The notes beneath the pieces were generated by a model, which was not told the origin of the DNA, ran no database searches, and saw only the letters and a list, made by a program, of their open reading frames with translations. A DNA stretch of 64,000 bases from NCBI GenBank assembly GCA_964059195.1, contig CAXKWD010000003.1:17590606-17654605 (forward strand). Direction: 5' to 3'. The position numbers and the translations under genes are program-made. Origin of the DNA: Ectobius pallidus (Eukaryota; Arthropoda; Insecta; Blattodea; Ectobiidae). Within the stretch, counting starts at the first letter, position 1. Every line of letters starts with the position of its first letter. Shown here in pieces: positions 48,701 to 60,700 of this stretch.

Positions 48701-51700
48701 GAGAAATTGAGTCAATTTTGTGACACTTACTTCACTTAAATCCTCTTTTTTGGAGACTAGTTCCAGGAAATTTTTTTTCCCATATTCATTCCATGTTGAC
48801 TGACAGTCAACAGTCAACATGGAATGAATATGGGTAGAAATTTTTCCTGAAACTAACCTCCAAAAAAGAGGATTTAAGTGAAGTAAGTGTCACAAAATTG
48901 ACTCAATTTCTTACATTACTCTATTAGAAAACTTCACTGTTACAAACTTCCTGTAATAATTAATATTTACAATACATTTTTATTTTTTATTTTTAGGATG
49001 TTTATGAGACATTCAACATTTTGATGCGACGTAAGCCAAAAGAGAACAACTTCAAGGCAGTTCTGGAGACAATCCGTGAGTTGATGAACACAGAGTGTGT
49101 AGTACCTGACTGGCTGCATGACATCATCCTGGGCTATGGAGACCCAGGAGCTGCACATTACTCCAGGATGCCAAATGAAATTGCAACAATGGATTTCAAC
49201 GACACATTCCTTGATCTGGATCACCTGAGAGCAAGCTTCCCAGACCACCAAATCCGAGTAGAAACAGATGATCCAAGGAAATTAGTACCACCTTTTAAGT
49301 GAGTAGATTTTATTTCTACGCATTACAGATAAACTAAATAATCTCTTATTACACTGGTCAACAATGAATTTTCGCCAAATAAACTAAATGTCCTGTGAGG
49401 TAGAGATTGATGTGCTGATTTGATATCTGTTTTTACTTTTGTCTTATCAATATAGTTTTCTATTTATTCATTATTTACTATTATCCACTCTGCCTATTTT
49501 CATGCAGCTTACTGGATGTCAGATTACCGTGAAAGTCATTTTGTTACAGAGATACTAATAATCAACTTTGGATATTTTGACATCACTGATTTCGAAACAG
49601 AGCATGAAAATGTTTGATTGGTTAGGTTTTTATGTACATGCGGATAATAATTTTCATAAATATTCTAATTATAATTGTAATAACTAATTAATACGTACAT
49701 GACAATAAACATCTGGTTGGACAAGTGATATATGTTTTCCATATAAGTCAACCCTCCTGAACAGGAATATGACAATAATAAAAATTAACTTGTTCCGTAT
49801 TTTGAGAAAATTCCAATTTTACATTAATGTAAAACAGTTTCCTGCGTAATACACTGACCGGCAAAAAAAAAAACGATCACTGTAAAATTTGTTGTAATTT
49901 TAAGATTAAACATAAATTGGTTGGATGTTTATATGTTGTTGTTGGTGAGGATGAATTATTATTTTTATTGGACCATTAGCTATAGATACAGCATATCCGC
50001 TTTCTTAATATCTCATCACTTTATCACCAAACAAAACAAAAAACATCGCAATAGGCCGTTTCCGATGTGATTATCTGCACTAGCTTGTCATACACATTGC
50101 AAGGTGTTTCATTGTTGTATTGCATCATTTCCTTCCAAACTGAAAGGAAACTGTCTCCCTTCGCATCAAAGTGATTCTGTCAGTAAGTTTAGTCGAAATT
50201 ATGCCTCTCAGTCCCAAATATGTTGCCAAAGCTTTTACTCTAATTGATGGATGTAGCCTCCGTTATGCCGCTGCAACCTTTGGCTCACCATTCATCACAG
50301 TGCAAGAGGCAACATGGGGAATTAAGTGTGAAATGTGTCATTAAATTTTAATCTTAAAAACGTATACAATTGCTGTAATTTTATTTCAAACACTACTACA
50401 TAATTTTTATTTAAACTTAATTTTTTTAAATTTCTTTAAGTGATTGTTTTTTTTTTTTTTGCTGGCCAGTGTAGTTGTAACCAAAAAAAAATATAAATTA
50501 TATGACAATAAAATTTGGTTGGACACGAGATACATGTTTTCCACATAATTTGACTTCCCTGAATAGGAATATGAGAGTAAAAAATGCTGTTCGTTTGCAG
50601 ATTTTGAGAAAATTTCAATTTCACATTAATGTTCCAGATTTCAAGAAAATTCCAATTTTATATTAATGTGAAATTCGAAATCCAGAACCAACAATTTTTT
50701 ATTGTCATATTCATGTTCAGGAAGGTTGAATCATATGAAAAACATGTATCTTATGTCAAACCAAATTTTTATTGCCATAAAATTTATATATCTTATATTG
50801 TTACTAAGTAATACTAGAGATGCCACACTCTTCCATGACATACATCATCTCATGGTACCATCACCTAACTTTGAGAAAAAAATAGTTTCCTTTTGTCCAT
50901 CCCTTGTATTTCATCCATCACTACAGGTAAACCAATCACATAACTTTCATTCAATCTTCACCATCTCACTTTCCATAACTTAAAATATTTGAATACTGGA
51001 ATGTGCAAAAAGCCTGAGACCCCACTGTCATAACCTTTTGAATTTTGTATGGAATGATCTCTTCATTTCTGTTTCAGGCTGACATTTGAGGAGGTGAAGA
51101 ACAAGAAGCGTGGTGCGGATGAAGATGATCCAAAGGGAGCAAAACTTATAACTGTAACTCCTCATGTTATTCCCAGCAGGGGCCCTTACCTGTTCAATGA
51201 ACCTAAAAAGTAAGAATTCTTTTAACACTTATCATGCTTGCCATGAAGAATTGCTCTTTTATCTGTGTGCTGTGCCAGAATCTAAAACAGAAGTACCGCA
51301 TATACGTATACCATTGGAACTTTTATACAGTGAAGTCCTATACTAAACTAATTAAATAAGTAAGTTGACATATAACATTTTATCGATTATACTATTTACC
51401 TTAATTTGGAGTACATGTTTTGTGGATATTTAACATCCTCAGCTGCTTTTCAGATGTTTGGAGTATCCTGATCTGCTCTCTGGTGTAGGTTTAATTAACT
51501 TTGTTATCAAATTTACTTCTCAAGGTATTTAAAAATTCATCAATCTACCCTCAGACTTTGAAATTGATCTTAAAACTTTGGCTGCCCTACAGATTTCATG
51601 ATTACTGTTCCAACAGACTTCTCTATTTGATAGTATTTTATATTTCCCATGTGCTGTTTCAATCTTACGTCCATATTTCTTTTTGTTTTGCTATATATGT

Positions 51701-54700
51701 TTATTCAAATCTTGGAGATAATGTGGGAATATAATAATTCTGTACACCAACTATACATAGATTTTTAAAAAAGCATATGATTCAGTTAGGCGAGACAAAT
51801 TGTACAATTTGGATACCAAAGAAGTTAGTTAGGCTGTTCAAAATGTGTTTAAATGAAACCTATAGCAGAGTCAGGATAGGGAAATTTATATCAGATAGGT
51901 TTGCCTTTAAAAGTAGCTTGAAGCAAGGAGATGCACTATCATCTTTACTTTTAAATTTCACTTTGGAGTATGCCATTAGGAAAGTTCAGGAAAACAAGGT
52001 AGACCTAGAATTAAATACCAGTCACCTGATTTTAGCTTATGCAGATGACGTTTGTCTGTTGGGCGATGACATAAAAAACAATCGAGAGAAATGAAAAAAG
52101 TCCTTTCAAATGTTGGATTGGAAATTAATACAGACAAAACTAAGTATATGATCATGAACCGTCAGAATAATGCTCCACAAATTATTACAGTAGCCTGCAA
52201 ATCATTCAAACAAGTAGAGAAATTCAGATATCTGGAGGCAATAATTACAGATACAAATAATATTAAGGTAAATAATATGTCGACTGAAATCAGGAAATGC
52301 TTGTTTTTATGCAGTTCGGAAAGTTTTATCTTCTCGTCTTCTTGTCCAGAAATCTAAAAATAAAAATTTATAAGACAATTATCCTGCTGGTTGCATTATA
52401 TGGATGTAAGACATGGTCGCTTACTCTTCAGGAAGAACATAATCTGAGAGTGTTCAAAAACAGGTTGCTTAGGAAAATGTTTGGACTTAAGAGACCTCAT
52501 CCTCATTTTTAAATGCATTGTCAACTGCCAAATCTTCCTCAGGAAGATCTTATGCACAGTTGGTGGACTTGGTATGAACTTATTGCGGTTATCTTCTTCC
52601 TGTGTATCAAAATTCATCAGTGACTTATTCAGATTTTCAAATGCATTCTTAATTTATTGTTTTATTACATTATTATTAATTAATTAAATTATTTATTATT
52701 ATCGTTGTTATTTTATTTAACAATTTGGAAACTCATCTATGCATTTTGATAATTTAGAAGAAGTGTTTAAGTTCATAAAAAGTCCATAAAAAAGATCTGC
52801 ATCAGGTTCTTCTTGAGAAAGATTTAGCATTGAAAATGAGGATTGAGGATCATTGAAACATGTCCTACCATAAATGAAGCAACAAAGTGTTTATAGTGAA
52901 CTCGCATAATAGATTTAATTTATCACTGTTGCATAATAGCAGTAAGTCATGTAATTTTTCTTATTTTCCAGGAATGCTATTCCCTTCACACCGACACAAG
53001 TAGAGGCAATCAGGGCTGGAATGCAGCCGGGCTTGACACTGGTTGTGGGTCCTCCTGGAACTGGCAAGACAGATGTGGCAGTACAGATCATATCTAACTT
53101 ATACCACAACTTCCCAGCACAGCGCACACTCATAGTCACTCACTCTAATCAAGCTCTGAACCAGCTCTTTGAGAAAATCATGCAGCTCGATATCGACGAG
53201 AGGCACTTGCTCCGACTTGGTCATGGAGAAGAAGCTCTGGAAACTGAGAAGGACTTCAGCAGGTAAGATTAATTACCATTAAAATGGAGCCCAAAAGAGA
53301 AAGGTATATTGATAGTTGTTACCAGGGATGAATTAGGAATAGAAATTTACCTGAAAAATGTTAAAAAAGCGACCCTCGACATACAACAACAACAATAATA
53401 ATAATAATAATAAATTATTAGTGTTTCTGGTGTAGAGTTAAACCCGTATTCTTGGGTACGTAACTTTCAATATCATTGATGTATGAAATGAATAATATTG
53501 GTCCTAATATAGAGCCCTGTGGAACATCAGAAATAATTTCAACTGTTTGGGATGTACCGTATTTGCCAGTGTATAAGACGCAACGGCCTATAAGACGCAC
53601 CCCATTTTCAGACCTGTTTTCAAAGGGAAAAAGTGCATCTTATACACCGGCAAATTTGTATTTGTTGGCGTTAAGACGCACCGACCTATAAAACGCACCC
53701 TGTTTTTCAGACCTATTTTAAAATAAAAAAGTGCGTCTTATATGCCAGCAAATACGGTATACGTAGCTAGTTCACCAGTGAATTTTACAAATTGTTTTCT
53801 ATTTGTCATATAAGATTTTATTAAGTTATAGCTCACTCCCCTAAAGCCTAAAAACTCTAATTTTTCCAATAAATGTGTATATTAACACGTGGAAAGCTTT
53901 CCTAAGATCTAAAATTTGGCTAATGCCTTGAAATGTCATGCCCTGATATAAAGTATAATTACTTAATTTCAGTGAGTCATATTTTTAAAAATCGCCCCCC
54001 TATAGCACCAGCATACCGGGAAAATTCCCGATACTCTCAAAAGGTCATTCCAGCCCTGGTTGTAACATAAAAGAAATAGCGGGAATAGCATTTGTGGGAA
54101 TGGAGAAAATGTTAAGCATATATTATTTGACAGTCCAGGCATGGAACGTGGTGAATGAGTCTACTGAAACAGAAATTATTAAAACAAAATAAGGATGGAA
54201 TTCCAGATAAGGCAGTAGGGGAGTATCTGTATAAGGTAAAGAAAAAATGGGTATGGTCTGCAAAATAAGGGGAAAAGTATAATTGATGATGAGTTGAACA
54301 GATTTGCATTTCTTTTTCTGCTTGATTCATTAAATAATTCTTCTGCAAGGAAAATTGTTGAAAGTGCTAGTTTTTTTTCCCCCCCTGACCAAAAAGTGCA
54401 TGGTTTGTAAAATTATATGTATCTTTTAGGTATGGACGAGTTAACTATGTGCTGGCTAAACGTCTTGATCTCTTGATGGAAGTGCAGAGACTACAGGAGA
54501 GCCTGGAGGTAGCTGGAGATGTTGCATACACTTGCGAAACTGCAGGTCACTTCTTCCTGTACCAGGTGCTGGCTCGATGGGAACGCTTTCTCAGTAGAGT
54601 CAGACCTTCTAATGGCAAAGTGAGTATAACCATATTTTGTTAATTAAGGAAGATGGTTGACAGTTAAACACTTTAGACTTCACTTTTACTTACATTTTTG

Positions 54701-57700
54701 CAGAATGTACGTTTCATGGGCTTTGCCCACATTTTCAACTACTAGTCAATGTCAAATCCTTGCTTGGAGAATACTGATATGCTCTCTGGTGTAGTTTTTA
54801 TGAACCCCTTGATCAAGTTTTCCTCTTGTAGTATTTCAAAATTCATTAACCTTTCTTCTAACTTTTTTATATAAATATTTTCCCAAACTTTTCCCAATCT
54901 TTATGTTCATTTACTGACTGAGGCCAAATTATTGAAGTCAGTAAATAAACATAAAGATCTAGATGTCAACCATCTCCCTTAATTAACATAATATATTGCT
55001 TCACTGCATAAAAGTTCCATTATTTTATGGTAATAACCATATTTGTTAAATATCTAAGCTTCACAATCATATTAAGGGCCTGTACTACCACAGTTTACTC
55101 TAAATATTCTTACCAAGTTGGAAAATATAGCTTTAATGAATCTAAAAGTGAACTGTGTATAATTTCAGTTTGTTCCTGTAAAGACGATAAAGGATGAGTT
55201 TCCATTCCACCGCTTCTTCGATAACGCACCAAAACCACTCTTCAAATGCAACTCTTACGAAGAGGATATGGAGATTGCTGAAGGGTGCTTCAGGTTTGTT
55301 GACAAGGATTTTTTCCTTCCCTTTGCAAAAAATGCTTTATGATATTCAAAATTTTAGTACTTCTGGTAAAGTAAGCAGTATATATATATATTTATTAAGT
55401 ATCAGAATGGATTTTCTAAGATTGTATGGTGGATGGGAAAAATATCTGTCCGTCCGTCCATGTGTCTGTATGCACATTAACTCAATATCAGATTTTCATT
55501 AAACTTAGTATTTGCACTTACAATGTCCATGGGATGAAACCTATTGATTTTGGACCAATGATTAATTAACATTCGCATGCTTTTTAAATGGCAAATCATC
55601 CTATACTATATGATTTATTGCAAGGGTATGTGTCCTAGCACATGTATCACAACCTATTTGCCACAAGTCGTAAACCTGTTGAACATATTCCTACTCCCCG
55701 GACACAAGCAATGAATAAAATGTATCAGAAACAAGATAAATTTAGAAAACTCTTCAAAGAACATGATATTGTTACAGCCCCAGTAAATAGATATAATTTA
55801 AGAAATTTGTTAAAATCCACTAACTTAGAAAAAATCCCTCACAGCAAAAAATCATACTAAGTTTTGAAGAAGGTTACTAAAATGTGTTAATTTATTTTAC
55901 ACAGGTACATTGAGAAGATATTCACTCAGCTGGAAGAATTCAGAGCATTTGAGCTACTAAGGAGCGGTCTTGATCGTTCCAAGTATTTGCTTGTCAAAGA
56001 GGCAAAAGTTATTGCCATGACTTGTACACATGCTGCTTTGAAACGAAGGGAATTGGTTGATTTAGGTAATAAATATATAAAACGGGAGAAGTGGTATAAA
56101 CAGTAAAGCTATTGATTCATTAATTACAATGGACAATTTTTAAACACTTGTAGACTCAGTCTACCAACTGCCGATGATGGGGATGAGAGTCTTCCCCGAA
56201 ACTAGTCCAAAAATTGTGACGTAAGTAGAGCTACAAGGTTTTAAAAATTATCCATTGTAATTAATGATTTAGGTAAGTTGATTTACATGAAAGTGTTTAT
56301 TGTATAAGGGGAAAACAGTGTCACATTATCTGATCATTTGTCAGTGGTGCAGGTAGGCAATTTCATCTACTGTCAGCTTTATTTTGAATAATGTATAATC
56401 GTAGTAATATAATGACTAAAAATACTTAAAATTGCAGACACTAATCTGTTATCATACTGTTGTAAGTAAACGATAGTTTAAAATATGTATTAGATATTAT
56501 TGTATTTCAGGATTTAAGTATGACAACATTCTAATGGAAGAAGCAGCACAGATTCTAGAAATAGAAACGTTCATTCCTTTACTTCTTCAGAATCCTGAGG
56601 ATGGGTTCAGTCGTCTTAAACGCTGGATCATGATTGGTGACCACCATCAGCTGCCACCCGTTATTAAAAACATGGCTTTTCAGAAGTATTCCAACATGGA
56701 ACAATCTCTCTTCACACGTATTGTCAGGCTAGGAGTCCCTACAGTAGATCTGGATGGGCAAGGACGAGCCAGACCAAGGTATTGTGATAGTTGTGAAAAT
56801 CTTTACTAAAGGGTGTCCCAATAATAACGCCGGATTTGAATTGACTGCCATTTTTATGCTGTGGGATTGGCAACACTGTAGTTGGCTTTTCTGTTTCCTG
56901 TATTTGTTGCAATTACTTGGTATGGAGCGCTACACTGCTGAACGACGTGTTTTAATTGTCGAAACTCATTACAAGAATGGTGAGTGTTATGCAAAAACAG
57001 AGTTCTTTCATGCAGAGGTGACCAAAACTGGCCACCAAGGTCATGTGACCTGGCACCGTGCGACTTCTTTCTTTGGTGGTTTCTTAAATCGCAGGTTTAT
57101 GAACACAAGACCCGAAGCAGGAAATTCGACGTGTCATCGCCCAAATCCAGGTGCTAGACTCTGCAAGAATTATCACAAATCTCATGGGCAGAGCAGGACG
57201 TGGTGGACATATGCCAGATATCATTTTTCATACTTAAATCAAAGCATGTGCCCTTTGTATTCGTGTATAAATATATGTCATTTCTTGAAAACAAAATGTA
57301 TTTTGTGCATTATTAAATCCGGCATTCTTATTGGGACACCCTATATAACAGTTTTTCCTCTAGGATTGTCTTTTGCTAATACCCTACCTTAGTCCAAAAT
57401 TTTCATATCTTAACAGTTCATATTAATTTGTATTTCGTTTGTATTTCATTCTTTGTATTGTATTTATATTCATTATTTTGTATTTTCATTCCTAGGTCTA
57501 TGTTTAAAATTGTTCTGTTGTATTTATATTGATTGTATGTAGGCCTACTGGTAATTAATCATATTTTAAATTATCTATAGTAAGGGTGGCCGTGCGACTC
57601 TTGAAACCAAGCTTAGAGTAAATATGATACAGATTTAAAATATATATATAGTTTATATAATTTAATGAAAACTGCCTTACCTCACAACGCTTAACTTTTG

Positions 57701-60700
57701 TAATGACCCGGCAACATTGTTGACACACTCTTTCTTGTACTTGGCAGTGTGACTGCACACACTCCTAGCTGCATGTCCACATGGCAACACTGTATGATTA
57801 CATTTGAATAAGCACTTCTCAAAAGTAAAATCTTATTTCTTGTTGTGTAATTGAACAATAATTTTATATGTAAAAACAATGTGGCTTGTTTCAAAACAGC
57901 TTCATAAATTTGCGGCTCCCAAAGTTAAGGTTAGTGGTCGCCCCTGATCTATAGCATCTTTCTTGATTCTCCTGGCAAATTAAATATTGATTGATTGATT
58001 TTAAGTATACCACATTGCTTGCTATCTTAAAATACAGAAGCAAAATTAGAGATAAAAAGTATTTAATTTTCAGAAATCTGTGTTTAAAAAAAATATGCCT
58101 CTTTTCCAAAATAATCTAAACAGCGATGTACTTGGAGCATTACCAGATTTGCCTTTCTGCCTCTTAAGGAACCATTTGGCTGTTATTTTATTTCACTTAA
58201 CTTGTTCAGTGGGAAGTGACAATAGAGTAGCCTACTAAAAATATCTGATGTGAAACAAATAACTTAATAGATATCATTATACAGTGCACGGCTTCATTAC
58301 AGTACTATTGCATTCAGTCTATCTCAGCCTCAGGGCCGTAGCTAGGCGGTGGCAAGGTGGGCCCCCGCCAAGGGCACAGGTACAGAGAGGGCGCAAAATT
58401 AACCATGAAAAATTCCGCCTTTTTTAGACTGGTGCAATTTATCAAGCAATAAAAATTCCACGTTAATAGAAGAAATCTTTCAGGTTATTAAAAATTACTG
58501 CACGTGAACTATCTGTAGTATTATGCTGATTGTCTACAAACAAAAAGCAGTCATGCAACGTTGTTTAATTAACACGTTTTTTATTGACAGAGTATAACAT
58601 AAATCATGAACAGTATGGAATGATATATTGTGTGATTTACTTTTGATACTAGATTATATTATTTAATTCTTTTTTAAGTAGTTCAATCGTCTGATAATAA
58701 GGTTTTAGTACCTTGAAAGTCCAACACTTAGTTCATTTTCAAATTGATGTTTAGGTTTTCTTTGATAATAACAGTGTTTTTATAATGAAATAATAATCAA
58801 TTTTATAGAAATTTTAAAAAATTGTTCAGACCCCCCAGTATTGGAGGGTGCAGATTTCTCAGACCCGCCAAGGGCGCAGAAGGACCTTGCTACACCCCTG
58901 CTCAGCCGCATTCAATTTCGCATTGTTCTAAGAATGACTTTAAACCTAAGTTTGTGTAGGAAATGAGTTGCTTGTAACTATCTTTCAGAGAACTTCTATA
59001 AAAGTTTTAGCTCTTAGCATAAACACTTTATGTACAAAATTTAAACAAAATTGTTTGTGCTGTTTTTGAGAAAATTGAGAGTGTTATTAAAAGTAAGAGA
59101 AAGTTGTCATCAATCTTCCTGTTCACATCCCCAGAAGATATTTAATCCTAATATAAAATTTTGTGTTTTAATACAACTTTTTGTTCTCGAACTATGCTGA
59201 TCACGCACACACACACACCCAGATATGTTCTTGTAAGTAGCATTTTTGGATTCATGTATTTATGTTGAAAACACGACATTGAATTTTGGAGTCGAACACA
59301 TATTTCCTACCATCATAAATGTTGAGGTACCGATACTCTGGAAATTAGGAAAAAGATTAAACAGAATACATACGAACCACCATGTTGATTGTAGTAGCAA
59401 TTGGTAATCACATGACACTATACTGGAACAAAATGCACTCTCTTGTATACAGGCAGAAATAATTGTGTAGAAATGCTACTGGATAAAACTTTTGCATTCA
59501 AGTAATTGGATCGTAGCTCATCGACTTTATATTGTATCTTCAGTTTTTTAGATTTTCTCTTTTCTGTACTATCGTCATAGTTTTGTATTTTTTTTTATTA
59601 ATCATTATCAGCTTAAGTTTTGCCAGGCCTTTCAACCGTGTTGCTAGCATCAAATACAAACAGAATAGTAAATTGGAAAATTTGTTTGTCATATTTTACT
59701 AATGGTTTGTTATTTCCACAGCATTTGCAACTTGTACAACTGGCGCTACAAGAGACTGGGTAATTTGACCCACGTTGAGAACTGGCCTGAATATCGCGTT
59801 GCCAATCCAGGCTTCTGGTATGACTTTCAGCTTATCAATGTGGAAGACTTCAATGGAGTGGGAGAATCTGAACCTAGTCCTTACTTCTACCAGGTGAGTG
59901 CATCCATTGGACAAAATTGATAATTATAAGTACTGTAGGAGACCTATATATTGATCTATATGACATAACAGTCTGCGAGATAAAATAGTACTCCCATGAC
60001 ATTGCTCCAAACTTTCAGATTCCAATATTAATATTAGATGGAAATCTACAGATTTCAGATTCCAGTTTGTCCTATTAAAATCTTCTTGGTTTCTGGGTAT
60101 CTGCTGCGTAAGCTCTTTGGTCGAATCGTTGGCAGAGAGCTTACACATGTTTTGGCAGATACCCAGAAAGCCAGAAGATTTTACGATCAATCAAGCTGCA
60201 GAAGCCTACGATTACAGTTTGTCCTTTGTTGTTCCTTGTCAATATTCCTTCATTTCTGGTATTTCAAAGAATATGGTAGATTAAAGCTTTTGTTGTAATT
60301 ACTAATTAACAGGGCTAGGAAGTTGATGACCTAAAAATGCCTGAAAAATAACCAGTTGTCCTTAAGAATATTTCTATACTTTGAAATATTTCTACATTGA
60401 CTGATGCCATGGGTGCATGGTTGATAGGCAGTGTCCCCTGGCGGAAAGTCTTGCACAAATACAACACCAAAATCGTAACTTTCACCTTGCAGAATTTTAT
60501 CGATTTTACACATTGTCTGTATGTTGGAAAAGTCAATTCTGAAGACTAAATAGGGAAAAATCCAAAGAAAGAATTAACATTTTCTGAAAAATTACCAGTA
60601 GAGAATAAAATGCCTAAAATTGCAAAAAATAAAAAAAATGAAGTAAAAGTAGGTTTTTTTTGTTTGTTTTGAACTGAGACAAATTTATACTACATCCTGC

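Larger units (their letters stand above)
56779..59721. other. 2.9-kb AQR intron between exons o and p
   Basis: Holds the mariner at 56811 and the hAT element at 58331. The stretches 57342-58330 and 58901-59700 are AT-rich with no recognisable gene; a short GATT run lies at about 57985-58000. Confidence 0.7.

Noticed and set aside
56754..57392. 212-codon open frame overlapping AQR exon o
   Set aside because: It is a chance fusion of out-of-frame exon sequence with a deleted mariner read partly in the wrong frame, not a gene.
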